DNA of 64,000 nucleotides. Source: Neorhodopirellula lusitana (GTDB taxonomy: Bacteria > Planctomycetota > Planctomycetia > Pirellulales > Pirellulaceae). How positions within the stretch are numbered: the stretch's first letter is position 1; each line of letters begins with the position of its first letter. Below the pieces are notes generated by a model, which was not told the origin of the DNA, did not search any database, and was given only the letters and a program-made list of their open reading frames with translations. The stretch lies in contig NZ_FXUG01000004.1 of the NCBI RefSeq assembly GCF_900182915.1, positions 1 to 64,000 on the forward strand, read 5' to 3'. Positions 1 to 9,536 of the stretch are shown here, piece after piece. The translations under genes and the position numbers were made by a program.

Positions 1-3000
1 CTCGTTTACCAATAGCGATCAGTATCAGCCTTTATTGGATGCCGTCCCGGGTGACTATACACTCACCGTCGACGGTAGCGGAGATGCCACCGGCGCTTAC
101 GGTTTTGGAATCCTGAACCTGGCGGACGCCGATGCGTTGGCTTTCGACGCGCCTGTCAGCAGCACGCTATCGCCGTTGAACGAGACCGACGCTTACCGCT
201 TCAATGTCGGTGCTGGTGACCGCTTCTTCTTTGATGTCCAAGATAATACCGACATGGGCAATGCGGCTTGGAGGCTGCTCGACCCGTTTGGTAACGAAAT
301 TTTCGAGCAGCAATTTAGTGATATTGATACCGTGACGCTCAGTGCCGCTGGTAGCTACACGCTGCTGGTCGAAGGAGCCTACAGCTCTCAAGGCTTGGGC
401 AGCTACACGTTCAATGTTCAACCCGTTGCGCCGGTCATCCCGCAACCACTGACTCTTTCCACCCAGACGGGCCAGTCATTTACTTACGATTCGACGTTCA
501 ATCAGCTCACCAGTTCCACGGACGAACTCGGGCGGCAGACGCTTTTCGATATTGATCCTGCCAACGGGAATACGCGTTCGATTACCCAGGTCGTCGATCA
601 GCCTGGTGGCTCCGATGACGTGGTGGCAAGTTTCACTTACACCGCAAATGGGTTGGTGGATTTGGTAACCGATCCGCTGGGCCGAGTTTCCGATAGCGAT
701 TACGACACGCTGGGACGATTGACGTCGGTGACGTTTGCACAAGGAACGACGGACGAGGCAATTCGTCGCTACGAGTACGATATGGCCGGGAATGCAACGG
801 CGGTGATCGATGAGAACGGTAACCGGACCACGTTCACCTACGACGTGATGAACCGGTTGATCACGCTCACCGAAGCCGATCCCGATGGGACTGGACCACT
901 CGTCGCACCGGTCACGCAGTTCACTTACGACTCGCGCGGCAACTTATTGACGACAACGGACTCTCAAAACAATCGGTCGCAAAGTGTCTATGATGCACGA
1001 GATCGAATGATCAAATCGATCGATTCAAACGATCAAGAAACCGAAGTCAAATATGATGGGGCGGGGAATGTGGTCGCGATCGTCGACTCGTTGGGACGCC
1101 GAAATCAAAATCGTTACGATGCACGGAACCGCTTGATCGAAACCATCGACCCCGAGGGTGGATCGACTCGATTCACCTACGATGCCGACGATAATTTGAT
1201 CTCGGTCACCGATCCGGTCAATAATAAAACGACCTTCGCCTACGATGCTCGAAATCGTCTGACGATTGAAACGGACCCGCTTGGGAGTCCGTCAGTCTAC
1301 AGCTACGACGTTGCGAACAATTTGGTTGAGAAAACCGACCGCAACGAACGGGTGACGGAGTTTTCCTACGATGATCTCGACCGGATGACGTCGGAAATCT
1401 GGATCGATGGTGACAACACGATTGCGTTCACCTACGACAAGGCGAGCAACTTGACGTCGGTTTCCGACGCAGTTAGCTCGCTGACATTCGAACACGACAA
1501 CCGAAACCGGGTCCAAACAGCTGACAATTCGGGTACGCTAGACGCCCCGAACGTTGTCGTTAGCTACGAATATGACGACGTTGGCAACGTATTGTCGGTT
1601 ACCGATACGATCGATGGTGACGTTGGTGCAACGACGGCGTATCTCTACGACGCGCTGAAACGGATGACTCAGATAACGCAAGCAGGAACCGACGTCAGCG
1701 ACAAGCGAGTCGACTTGGCCTACAACGCCCTCGGTCAATTTGCTTCGATTGATCGGTACTCCGACATGGCTGCCACTCAGGGAGTCTTCGGCACAAGTTA
1801 CGTCTACGACACGCTCAATCGGCTAACGTCAATGACGCATGCCAACAGCAGCGAATCGGTCGCGTTCTACGACTTCGCTTACGACGACGTCAGTAGGATC
1901 ACTCAGATCAATGACATCGATGGCGTAACCGACTACACATATGACGATCGAGATCAATTGGTCGGTGCGAACCACGCTGACGAGGGGAATCCCGACGAGA
2001 CTTACAGTTACGATGCCAACGGCAACCGAATCAGCTCAAGTCGGCACGACGACGGATACGTCACCGGACCAGGTAACCGCTTGTTGTCCGATGGAACATA
2101 CAACTATGAATATGACAAGGAGGGCAACCAAATTCGGCGGACGGAAATCGCAACGGGTGACTACCGAGAATTCGTGTGGGACCACCGAAACCGTTTATCT
2201 GCCGTCAATGATCGCGACGCATCCGATCTGGCGACACAGGAAGTCACCTTTTTTTACGATGGTTTGGGCCGCCGCATAAGCAAGGCGGTCGACACCACGC
2301 CTCAGGATTCAGCGGACGCCGCGATCACTCATTTTGTCTATGATCGCGAGGATGTGATTCTCGACTTTGTCGACGGCGACGGTAGCGGCCCGGACGGCGT
2401 AGCACTTAATCAACGCTATTTCCACGGCCCAGCGATCGATCAAGTACTCGCCCAAGAAGATGGTGCGGGAACGGCTCATTGGCACTTGACGGATCATCTT
2501 GGCACAGTTCGCGATCTAGTCAATAAGACAGGTGTCGTGGAGAATCACATCGTCTATGACAGTTTTGGCAACGTCCTGAACCAATCAAACCCGCTCGTCA
2601 ACACACGTTACCTGTTCACGGGACGTGAGTATGACATAGAACTGGGTTTGTTTTATTATCGGGCACGGTACTATGACGGAGCAATTGGGCGATTCATTAC
2701 TCAAGACCCGATCGGATTTTCCGCTGGTGATGCAAGCCTGTATCGCTACGTTGAGAATTCGGTATTGTCAACTTTCGACCCATCAGGGAAATCTTCACTC
2801 TCTCCTACCATTGGCGTCTCGCAGGGTAAAATGTTTCTCAACGTTCGCGACGCTATTTCCAGCATCAGCGTTTTCGAGTCGACGGTAAGGCTTTCAAGTC
2901 CTTTAGATGCTGCAAATCTAAGAATTGAATTTATTGAAGAACTAAAGCGGCAGCAGGGGAACGCGAAAGAACTTAGGATGAAGAAGTGTGCCGCCGATTT

Positions 3001-3130
3001 TAAAAGGCTGGGAACAAGCAAAGCAAAACTCAAGGCACTAGAAACGCGTCTTGCAGTAGAGATCCTTCGTCTAAATTCGCTTAATTACGCCAAGTTTCTG
3101 AAAGACATTGCGAACGCGGGGAGTCCATAG
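1..3130 (+). CDS. RHS/YD-repeat surface protein, 5' end cut by the window edge
   Basis: The reading frame is open from base 2, so the N-terminus lies outside the window; the TTG at 35 is not a convincing start. The first ~130 residues look like bacterial pre-peptidase C-terminal (PPC) beta-sandwiches (LNETDAYRFNVGAGDRFFFD; a second copy may be cut by the edge). From about residue 150 there are roughly 20 YD repeats (YDxxGRL, YDARNRL, YDANGNR). These run into a canonical RHS-associated core near residues 800-920 (HLTDHLGTVRDL, YDSFGN, RYLFTGREYD, LGLFYYRARYYD, GRFITQDPIG). About 110 residues follow the core and match no family I know. In RHS proteins the repeats build a shell and the segment after the core is often a swappable toxin or effector. 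This tail is lysine-rich and visibly more A+T-rich than the rest of the gene. No immunity gene is evident downstream. The RHS call is certain; the tail's role is unknown. Confidence 0.93.
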   Translation, partial: SFTNSDQYQPLLDAVPGDYTLTVDGSGDATGAYGFGILNLADADALAFDAPVSSTLSPLNETDAYRFNVGAGDRFFFDVQDNTDMGNAAWRLLDPFGNEIFEQQFSDIDTVTLSAAGSYTLLVEGAYSSQGLGSYTFNVQPVAPVIPQPLTLSTQTGQSFTYDSTFNQLTSSTDELGRQTLFDIDPANGNTRSITQVVDQPGGSDDVVASFTYTANGLVDLVTDPLGRVSDSDYDTLGRLTSVTFAQGTTDEAIRRYEYDMAGNATAVIDENGNRTTFTYDVMNRLITLTEADPDGTGPLVAPVTQFTYDSRGNLLTTTDSQNNRSQSVYDARDRMIKSIDSNDQETEVKYDGAGNVVAIVDSLGRRNQNRYDARNRLIETIDPEGGSTRFTYDADDNLISVTDPVNNKTTFAYDARNRLTIETDPLGSPSVYSYDVANNLVEKTDRNERVTEFSYDDLDRMTSEIWIDGDNTIAFTYDKASNLTSVSDAVSSLTFEHDNRNRVQTADNSGTLDAPNVVVSYEYDDVGNVLSVTDTIDGDVGATTAYLYDALKRMTQITQAGTDVSDKRVDLAYNALGQFASIDRYSDMAATQGVFGTSYVYDTLNRLTSMTHANSSESVAFYDFAYDDVSRITQINDIDGVTDYTYDDRDQLVGANHADEGNPDETYSYDANGNRISSSRHDDGYVTGPGNRLLSDGTYNYEYDKEGNQIRRTEIATGDYREFVWDHRNRLSAVNDRDASDLATQEVTFFYDGLGRRISKAVDTTPQDSADAAITHFVYDREDVILDFVDGDGSGPDGVALNQRYFHGPAIDQVLAQEDGAGTAHWHLTDHLGTVRDLVNKTGVVENHIVYDSFGNVLNQSNPLVNTRYLFTGREYDIELGLFYYRARYYDGAIGRFITQDPIGFSAGDASLYRYVENSVLSTFDPSGKSSLSPTIGVSQGKMFLNVRDAISSISVFESTVRLSSPLDAANLRIEFIEELKRQQGNAKELRMKKCAADFKRLGTSKAKLKALETRLAVEILRLNSLNYAKFLKDIANAGSP

Positions 3131-3133
3131 TGA

Positions 3134-3165
3134 GAGTCAAAAAAAGTGTCAGCAGTCTTTGACTC
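3134..3165 (+). terminator. Candidate hairpin after the RHS gene
   Basis: GAGTCAAA at 3134-3141 pairs with TTTGACTC at 3158-3165 around a 16-nt loop, starting four bases after the stop codon. No clear T-run follows, so a terminator role is plausible but unproven. The rest of 3166-3270 is A+T-rich and holds no gene. Confidence 0.4.
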
Positions 3166-3270
3166 AAGCAATAAGAAAAAAGGGGGCATTCCTCTTGGTT
3201 TGAAAGAACACATAAGGAGTCGGTTCATATTGAGGTTTAACTGGCATTACGATATTGAATACTGCAATCG

Positions 3271-5178
3271 TTGATTGAACTGATAGACATTTTGCGAACG
3301 ACAAAACATCGGAATTTGAGTGCAAACCATCGCTTCGAGCGGCTTGAAGATCGGTATATGCTCGCAGGTGATTTCCAAAACCCCGGCAATCATTTTGATG
3401 TCGATGATTCAGGATTGGTGACGGCTCAAGATGCCCTGTTCGTGATCAATACGCTCAATCGTGCTCGGTCCAGCTTTGTCGAAGTCGAAACGTTGTCATT
3501 GCCGTTTGACCGATACGTCGATGTCAATGGTGATGATCAAGTTACCGCGTTAGATGCCTTGCGAGTTATCAACGCGTTGAACCGCTATTCCGGCTCCAGT
3601 CAACTAGTGTTTTCGATTGCTCCGGCTTCGGATCCGAATGCAAATGGCGTGGTGCTCGATCCAACCGTTGTGTTGCAAGGGCAGACTTCCGCGGACGCTC
3701 AGGTGAATGCCACGATCACCGCGTTAGACGTAGAGCTGAATCCTGTCGCGGGCCAGTCGGTCACGTTCACATCCATGGCGGACCGCGCGGGCCGTTTTGC
3801 AATCGAGCCGGCTCTGTTCTTTGGCTTGAATCAGGTCACGGTCACCGCCACCAGTCCGCTGGGAGCAACGACCAGCGCCACTCGCCAAATCGTTCACGGC
3901 GACTTGGTCGCGGACTGGAATGCGGCGACGCTGAACGTCGTCCGTGACTGGACCGCAACTTCAAATGATCCTTATCCCGACCGGATCGTCCCCTCCATCC
4001 CACCCATCGTCGCCCGCAATCTGGCCATGATTCATGTCGCCCTTTTCGACGCGATGAACGGGGTGAGTGGCGAGTTTGCTTCGTACACGGATTCGGCGCT
4101 CGCAACCCCTGAGACGTCGGCCACCGCCGCCGCGACGACGGCCGCCCACGAAGTCGCGATGTCGTTGTACCCCGATCCAGAAGACCAAGCAGTATGGAAC
4201 GCGACGCTTTCGGAATCCCTGCATAGCGTCCCCGAGGGACCAGCGAAAGAGAGGGGAATCGCCTACGGACAACAAATTGCCGCTGCCGTGCTCCACGCCC
4301 GTGCCAACGATGGTGCCGACGGGATCGTCGATTACCTCTACGGTGATGCGCCAGGCGATTGGAATCGAACGGCTCCCGATTTCCTTCCCCCACTCGTCCC
4401 ACATTGGGAATCCGTAATACCGTTTGCCGTCGAAGACATTACCGCCTATCGAGCCGATCCGCCGCCGTCGCTGACAAGTGCTCAGTACGCGAGTGCGGTC
4501 GACGAAGTGATGCGAGTGGGGCAACTTGGCAGTCAAGAGCGAACGGCCGAGCAGACCGAAATTGCGATCTTCTGGGTCGATGGAGGCGGCACCGCGACGC
4601 CTCCAGGACATTGGAACCGGATCGCATCCAATATCAGCTTAACCCGTGGTGAAAGCACGCTGGAGCGGGCGCGAACGATGGCGCTGCTGAACCTTGCACT
4701 CGCCGACGCCGGCATTGCGGCTTGGGACACCAAGTACGCATACGACCTGTGGCGTCCGATCGACGCAATCCGCCGGGCCGATGAAGATGGGAACGCCACC
4801 ACGGTTGCGGATCCCACCTGGCTACCGCTGGTGCGCACTCCACCATTCCCGACGTACACATCAGGGCACAGCACATTTAGCGGTGCAGGGGCAGCGATTT
4901 TGACAAGTCTGTACGGAGACGATTTCGCATTCGCCAGCACCTCCGACGGACAATCGGGTCTGACACAGCGTCCTTCCGCGTTGGTGACGATTCGTCATTT
5001 CACCAGCTTTCACGCTGCCGCCGACGAGGCTGGGCTGAGCAGGATCTACGGAGGCATTCATTTCAACTTTGACCATACCAGTGGCATCGCAGCCGGAAAC
5101 GCGATTGGCAGCAGTGTAGCTGATAACTGGTTGCAACGAGAATCCGGGAGCGGCTCGGGTTCAAACTCTTCGAGCTAG
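3271..5178 (+). CDS. Secreted vanadium-dependent haloperoxidase-like protein with N-terminal dockerin pair
   Basis: The 635-residue product begins with the planctomycete surface-protein motif RFERLEDRYMLAG (residues ~22-34). Two dockerin-type calcium-binding repeats follow (DVDDSGLVTAQDALFVINTL and DVNGDDQVTALDALRVINAL, ~residues 44-110), then an Ig-like stretch to ~210. The C-terminal ~420 residues form a PAP2/vanadium haloperoxidase domain. The vanadate-pocket residues are all present: K488 and R495 in KYAYDLWRP, S531-G532-H533 in TSGHS, and R591 and H597 in SRIYGGIHF. The K-to-R (7) and R-to-H (6) spacings match fungal vanadium chloroperoxidase. Related folds include acid phosphatases, so halide oxidation is inferred. 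A Ser/Gly tail ends the protein. The start is uncertain: a TGA at 3256 limits it, TTG 3271 is the first usual codon, and in-frame TTGs follow. No typical signal peptide precedes the LEDR motif, which is usual for these proteins. Confidence 0.88.
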   Translation: MIELIDILRTTKHRNLSANHRFERLEDRYMLAGDFQNPGNHFDVDDSGLVTAQDALFVINTLNRARSSFVEVETLSLPFDRYVDVNGDDQVTALDALRVINALNRYSGSSQLVFSIAPASDPNANGVVLDPTVVLQGQTSADAQVNATITALDVELNPVAGQSVTFTSMADRAGRFAIEPALFFGLNQVTVTATSPLGATTSATRQIVHGDLVADWNAATLNVVRDWTATSNDPYPDRIVPSIPPIVARNLAMIHVALFDAMNGVSGEFASYTDSALATPETSATAAATTAAHEVAMSLYPDPEDQAVWNATLSESLHSVPEGPAKERGIAYGQQIAAAVLHARANDGADGIVDYLYGDAPGDWNRTAPDFLPPLVPHWESVIPFAVEDITAYRADPPPSLTSAQYASAVDEVMRVGQLGSQERTAEQTEIAIFWVDGGGTATPPGHWNRIASNISLTRGESTLERARTMALLNLALADAGIAAWDTKYAYDLWRPIDAIRRADEDGNATTVADPTWLPLVRTPPFPTYTSGHSTFSGAGAAILTSLYGDDFAFASTSDGQSGLTQRPSALVTIRHFTSFHAAADEAGLSRIYGGIHFNFDHTSGIAAGNAIGSSVADNWLQRESGSGSGSNSSS

Positions 5179-5279
5179 TGTAAACGTCCAGAAGGAGGAC
5201 GCCCCAATTCTTACTGAAACTATTTGTGGACTCCCTGGTGAAAACTTAGGTGGTAAGGTTTGAGCCTGAAAGAATCTCT

Positions 5280-5316
5280 CCCATCCCGACATCGACGCAC
5301 GCAAAGCCGGGATGGG
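5280..5316. repeat. Hairpin in the intergenic stretch downstream of the haloperoxidase gene
   Basis: CCCATCCCG at 5280-5288 is the exact reverse complement of CGGGATGGG at 5308-5316, with a 19-nt loop. It lies about 100 bp after the haloperoxidase stop, in a stretch (5179-5497) with no credible gene. It may be part of a dispersed intergenic repeat or a late terminator; the sequence alone does not decide. Confidence 0.5.
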
Positions 5317-5497
5317 CAAGGGCGGTCAATTAGGCCCTGGCTTTGGTCGTGCCAAGGCCGCGTGATAGAGACGCAAGCATTGTGCCATGGGATGCGTAGG
5401 AAGCCTTTCTCGGCCTCCAGCAGCGCAGTACGCATTCGCCCGGGGGTATGATTTTTGGGGTCGGAAGGCTTTTGGATCTTGCTTGCACCCTGGAGGT

Positions 5498-5705
5498 CTG
5501 GAACGGCGTTTCAAAAAAGTGTTCGCTGACGACGGCCATAAATTCCGCCTCGTTCTTATACGCGTAGTCGCCAATGTGCCTTTCAACGTCGCGTCGCAAC
5601 TCGTCGCCGCCCACCGCAAGAAGGGGGTTGTGCCACATCAGCAGGATCTGTCAACAGCGGCACCCCGTCGACTTCTGCATCCGCCTTGTCGCCCCAATTC
5701 GCAAA
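5498..5705 (-). pseudogene. mtfA: Remnant of an mtfA-like zinc peptidase gene (3' part only)
   Basis: Directly after the stop codon of the neighbouring propeller gene, and in frame with it, the minus strand reads FANWGDKADAEVDGVPLLTDP. This resembles the stretch of MtfA-family peptidases just after the HExxH helix. Near 5640 the frame must shift, after which DELRRDVERHIGDYAYKNEA and EFMAVVSEHFFETPF follow. The latter matches the conserved 'YAxTNxAEFFAVxSExFFExP' end of MtfA. The HExxH zinc-binding half is missing and the match stops near 5498. MtfA in enterobacteria binds the Mlc repressor; nothing suggests this fragment is functional. The identification rests on motif memory, not an alignment. 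Confidence 0.62.
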
Positions 5706-7400
5706 CTACGGGCGGGTTGGCAATCGAAACGCGATGGCCTGTTCCGCGTTTCGCACCAGCAACAAATTGCCGGCCACGCTGGGGATGTTCCATGTTTTTT
5801 GTTGCAGGGCATCAAAGCGAATCAGTTCCACGAAATCATTCGGGTTCGCTTCGACAATCGCAACGTCACCCATTTCGGCTTGGACAATCAATATGTCATC
5901 CACCAAAATCACTTGTCCTTGGCCATAGCGACCGCGTCGCCCTTGTTCCCACAAGCGTTCAGCCGACTCGACATCCACTGCTTGCAAGGCACCGTTTGAA
6001 ATGCCGTAAGCCACACCGTCTCGAGTCACGCAGTGATTGAACTTGGTTTTCAACACCCGTGTGGTGCGCCAAACATCTTCCACTTCCCAACCATCGTCTT
6101 GGCGGCGTACTTCGATCAACGCGCTTCCGCCGCCGTAACCTTTGCCGATCAAGAAGCGATCTTGTCCGGCGGGGATCACTGACGAGCAATTCGAACCACC
6201 GTTGGACTGTCCTTCCCAGTCGGTTTGCCAAAGCACTTCGCCGGTTGTGATCTCATGCCCAGTAATATCGGCTTCGTTGACCGAAACGATTCGCCGTTGG
6301 CCGCCGAGCGTCAACAACTGCGGCGATGCGTAACTGATCTGGCCTTCGCCCGCCGTCCAAACAGTTTCCCCGGTTTCCACATCCATCGCAATTAACGATC
6401 GTGCGGATAACTGATCCGTCCCGCCCATCGGCAACACGCACATGCCGTCCACGACCAGAGGAGAACCACTGCGTCCCCAAGTGATCGCCACTTCGGAAGC
6501 AGCCTGGTCCCAGCCGCCGGCTTCCAACAAATCGCGTTTCCAAACTTCGGAACCGGTTTGCAAGTCGAGACACCAGACCGTCCCGGTCGCACCTTGAGCG
6601 TATACACGGTCGTTGAAAATGGTGGGCGTCGATCGCGGGCCGCCTTCGCCCAGTGCGTTGAAGTGGGAAGCGTTGTGGTCGACCAACCACAACAACTTAC
6701 CTGTCATCAAATCGTAAGCCGTTACACACTCGCGTTCCTCACGCTGTTCCAACGTCACTGCGATCCCATTGGAATCCGCATCCATTGCGATTGCGAATGA
6801 GGCCCAACCACCGCCGATCCCGATGGTCCACAATTGTTCCGCCTCACCAGCGGATTCTGGAACCTCGAATTCACGTTTCGCCAGAATACCGTCGCGTTCG
6901 TTGCCCAAGAACTGGCCCCAAACCGGAGTCCACTTCGGCGCGTCACTGACATCAGTGTCATCCGTCTTACCAGCTTCGTCAGCGACTGACGCGACATCAT
7001 CAATAGTTTCCCCACCGGGTGACTCCATCGACGCAGTATCGATGTCGCTAGCACGTTGAAGCTCGGGAACGGAGTGCGATGCGAACCGCCATTCCAGTTG
7101 CGGCACCATCTCGCCGGAAAGCGTTTTCACACGGACCAGACCGACCGCAGTCACCGCGAGCAGCAACGCAACACACGGAACTCGCCAAGGATGACCTACC
7201 TTGGAACTAGCCCGTTGCAATTGCAGCAGCATCACCAAAGCGGTCACCACACCCACGACCAGCGACGCAAGAAAAACGTACTGGTAATCCGTCGAAGGCG
7301 CGATCAATTGAAGACCTACCAACAACACGCCACCAATCGAAGCAGCAATCGCCGCACGACGAACGTGCGATCGAACTTTTCCTGAAGACGACTCATTCAT
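5706..7400 (-). CDS. Membrane-anchored pseudo-PQQ beta-propeller protein
   Basis: The 564-residue protein starts at an ATG at 7400. It has three predicted membrane segments near residues 16-34, 40-61 and 71-90. An acidic linker follows to ~155, then a PQQ-like eight-bladed-propeller region. At least five blade motifs of the form 'A.D..TG...W' can be seen (AYDLMTGKLLWL, CLDLQTGSEVWK, AMDVETGETVWT, GHEITTGEVLWQ, AVDVESAERLWE). Planctomycetes have many such proteins, usually annotated as PQQ-binding-like. There is no sign of the catalytic residues of quinoprotein dehydrogenases, so a binding or scaffolding role outside the membrane is more likely than an enzyme. It lies 119 bp downstream of accC on the same strand and could be read through from it. 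Its stop codon abuts the mtfA remnant. Confidence 0.85.
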   Translation of the reverse strand: MNESSSGKVRSHVRRAAIAASIGGVLLVGLQLIAPSTDYQYVFLASLVVGVVTALVMLLQLQRASSKVGHPWRVPCVALLLAVTAVGLVRVKTLSGEMVPQLEWRFASHSVPELQRASDIDTASMESPGGETIDDVASVADEAGKTDDTDVSDAPKWTPVWGQFLGNERDGILAKREFEVPESAGEAEQLWTIGIGGGWASFAIAMDADSNGIAVTLEQREERECVTAYDLMTGKLLWLVDHNASHFNALGEGGPRSTPTIFNDRVYAQGATGTVWCLDLQTGSEVWKRDLLEAGGWDQAASEVAITWGRSGSPLVVDGMCVLPMGGTDQLSARSLIAMDVETGETVWTAGEGQISYASPQLLTLGGQRRIVSVNEADITGHEITTGEVLWQTDWEGQSNGGSNCSSVIPAGQDRFLIGKGYGGGSALIEVRRQDDGWEVEDVWRTTRVLKTKFNHCVTRDGVAYGISNGALQAVDVESAERLWEQGRRGRYGQGQVILVDDILIVQAEMGDVAIVEANPNDFVELIRFDALQQKTWNIPSVAGNLLLVRNAEQAIAFRLPTRP

Positions 7401-7519
7401 TCGCTACGAATCCGTTTCATTGATCGCGTGGATGAGTCTGGCGCTGAATCAACACCGATGCCGACGACCGGGATTCGCTTCCGAACCTCCGCTCGTCGAC
7501 ACGAGCTTCCAAACTCGTT

Positions 7520-8869
7520 TTAAGATTGGCCCTTGTAGGCCCGGTCGACGTACTTGGTGTCGACACTGCCGTCCAAGAACGAGGGGTCATTCAAGATCCA
7601 TTGATGAAATGGCACCGTCGTCTTGATGCCCTGAACTTGAAGTTCCTGAAGTGCACGCTTCATCGTCGCAATCGCCATTTCGCGAGTGGGACGGTGAACG
7701 ATCAGCTTACCGATCATCGAATCGTAGTACGGCGGTACGGAATATCCACCGGTGACGTGCGAATCAAACCGCACACCCAATCCGCCAGGAACAAACATGG
7801 ATTCGATCTTGCCCGGGCTGGGTTGGAAGTTCTTGGTAGGATCTTCCGCGTTAATTCGGCATTCGATCGCCGCGCCTGTGCAGGTCAACTCTTCTTGACG
7901 GAACGACAACGGCAGTCCCGCAGCGACGCGAATCTGTTCTTGAATCAAGTCGACGCCGGTCACCATTTCGGAAACTGGATGTTCCACTTGGATCCGTGCA
8001 TTCACTTCGATGAAGTAAAAATTGTAGTCCTTGTCGACGATGAACTCGACGGTGCCAGCACCGGCGTAATCCGCGCCAGCGATCATGCGCACTGCGGCGT
8101 CGCAAATGGCCTCTCGGCGGTCTTGCGGAAGGTCGGCACTGGGGGCCTCTTCGACCAGCTTTTGGTGGCGACGCTGAACGCTGCAATCACGCTCGAACAG
8201 GTGGCACACGTTTCCGTGTGTGTCCGCGATAACCTGCACTTCGATGTGACGTGGGCTCTCGACGAACTTTTCCAAGTAGACGCCACCGTTACCGAATGCC
8301 GCGATGGCTTCGTTTCGGGCCGCTTCGAGTTGGCTGACCAGAACGTCTTCCGTCTCGGCGACCCGCATGCCCTTACCACCGCCACCAGCGGTAGCTTTGA
8401 TCAGGACAGGGAACCCGATCTCGCGAGCTGTGACAGCTGCGTTTTCGAAATCGCTAATCAACCCATCGCTGCCGGGAACCACAGGCACGTTTTGAGCGAC
8501 GGCCATCGACCGGGCAGTGTTCTTGTCGCCTAGCTTTTCCATCGCCGTCGGTGATGGGCCAATGAACTCGAAGCCACTGCTTCGGCACATCTCGTTGAAC
8601 TGAGCATTTTCAGCCAAGAAGCCATACCCAGGGTGGATCGCATCCACGCCAGCGACTTCGGCGGCCGCAATGATTTGGTCAATCTTCAGATAGCTGTCAG
8701 CGGACCGGGCCGTGCCAACGCAGATCGCTCGATCGGCAAGTTTGACATGCATGGACTCCGAATCGGCTTGACTGTAAACAGCCACCGACTCGATCCCCAT
8801 CTCGCGACAGGCACGGATCACGCGCAGAGCAATTTCGCCACGATTGGCGATCAGGATTCTTTGAAACAT
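7520..8869 (-). CDS. accC: Acetyl-CoA carboxylase, biotin carboxylase subunit
   Basis: AccC carboxylates the biotin on AccB using ATP and bicarbonate, the first half-reaction of malonyl-CoA synthesis. The chosen ATG at 8869 gives [20 protein letters not shown] and exactly 449 residues, the same length as E. coli AccC; an AAGG lies upstream. A longer reading frame exists but adds 30 unrelated residues. Visible signatures are the ATP-grasp glycine loop ([10 protein letters not shown]), [21 protein letters not shown] and the catalytic stretch [17 protein letters not shown]. It begins 13 nt after the accB stop codon, so the two are co-transcribed. Confidence 0.97.
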   Translation of the reverse strand: MFQRILIANRGEIALRVIRACREMGIESVAVYSQADSESMHVKLADRAICVGTARSADSYLKIDQIIAAAEVAGVDAIHPGYGFLAENAQFNEMCRSSGFEFIGPSPTAMEKLGDKNTARSMAVAQNVPVVPGSDGLISDFENAAVTAREIGFPVLIKATAGGGGKGMRVAETEDVLVSQLEAARNEAIAAFGNGGVYLEKFVESPRHIEVQVIADTHGNVCHLFERDCSVQRRHQKLVEEAPSADLPQDRREAICDAAVRMIAGADYAGAGTVEFIVDKDYNFYFIEVNARIQVEHPVSEMVTGVDLIQEQIRVAAGLPLSFRQEELTCTGAAIECRINAEDPTKNFQPSPGKIESMFVPGGLGVRFDSHVTGGYSVPPYYDSMIGKLIVHRPTREMAIATMKRALQELQVQGIKTTVPFHQWILNDPSFLDGSVDTKYVDRAYKGQS

Positions 8870-8882
8870 ATTGAAAAGATCC

Positions 8883-9446
8883 TTAGCCGCTCGTTTGAAT
8901 GCGGAATAGCGGCTTCCCGAAATCAACAGCTTCTTGGTCGTTGGCGAGGATCTCGACAACCTTCCCGCTACATTCAGCTGGGATCTCGTTGAAGACCTTC
9001 ATCGCTTCGACGATGCACACCACGGTTTCCTCAGAAACCACGTCGCCGACTTTGACGAACGATGGCGACTCAGGATTGGCCTTGGAATAAAACGTTCCGA
9101 CCATTGGTGAGTTAATCGTGATTGTTCCGGCCGGAGCCGCGTCGGCCGCGGGACTCGCCCCGGCGGAAGCGGGTGCAGCAGCTGGAGCCGGAGCGGGTGC
9201 TGCCGCTGGAGCCGCATAGACGGGCGCCGCTGGGGCCGATCCGCCACGCGTTAAACGAATGCGATCGTCGGATTGCTGAAGATCGACTTCGTTGAGCTCG
9301 TGCTGTTCCATCAACTCGACGATCTGTCGAATTCGGTCGATATCGAAGACGTCACCCGATCCAGAAGACGAAACTTTGGAGGGCTGGCTTTTCGAAGAAC
9401 CGCCTTTTTTCGGTGGCGGGTCGCTTTTGGGCGAATCAGCAGTCAT
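8883..9446 (-). CDS. accB: Acetyl-CoA carboxylase, biotin carboxyl carrier protein
   Basis: The 187-residue protein carries the covalently bound biotin of acetyl-CoA carboxylase. The C-terminal biotinyl domain contains the canonical EAMKV motif, with the biotinylated lysine at residue 150. Before it, a long Ala/Pro-rich hinge (~residues 70-107) lets the domain move between active sites. The N-terminal ~30 residues are rich in Ser, Lys and Pro and precede the usual helical segment ([20 protein letters not shown]). It lies between the Xaa-Pro peptidase gene and accC, an order also known from Firmicutes. Confidence 0.97.
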   Translation of the reverse strand: MTADSPKSDPPPKKGGSSKSQPSKVSSSGSGDVFDIDRIRQIVELMEQHELNEVDLQQSDDRIRLTRGGSAPAAPVYAAPAAAPAPAPAAAPASAGASPAADAAPAGTITINSPMVGTFYSKANPESPSFVKVGDVVSEETVVCIVEAMKVFNEIPAECSGKVVEILANDQEAVDFGKPLFRIQTSG

Positions 9447-9536
9447 GCGGAAGGCCTGAACGGGGCTAGCTGGGGATTAAATTTTGAATGAAGAGAACGA
9501 GACCAAAGTGATCATAGTCTCTGGGTCGCGGATGTT

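Noticed and set aside
3842..4611. Two long minus-strand frames within the haloperoxidase gene
   Set aside because: Arg/Gly/His-rich shadows of a motif-complete gene on the plus strand.
1..5178. Considered as part of a mobile or defence island because of the RHS gene
   Set aside because: No integrase, transposase, tRNA junction or defence gene is seen, and flanking genes are normal chromosomal ones.
7526..8533. 335-codon open frame on the plus strand, antisense to accC
   Set aside because: Its translation has no family-like pattern, and accC on the other strand is certain; it mirrors the codon bias of accC.
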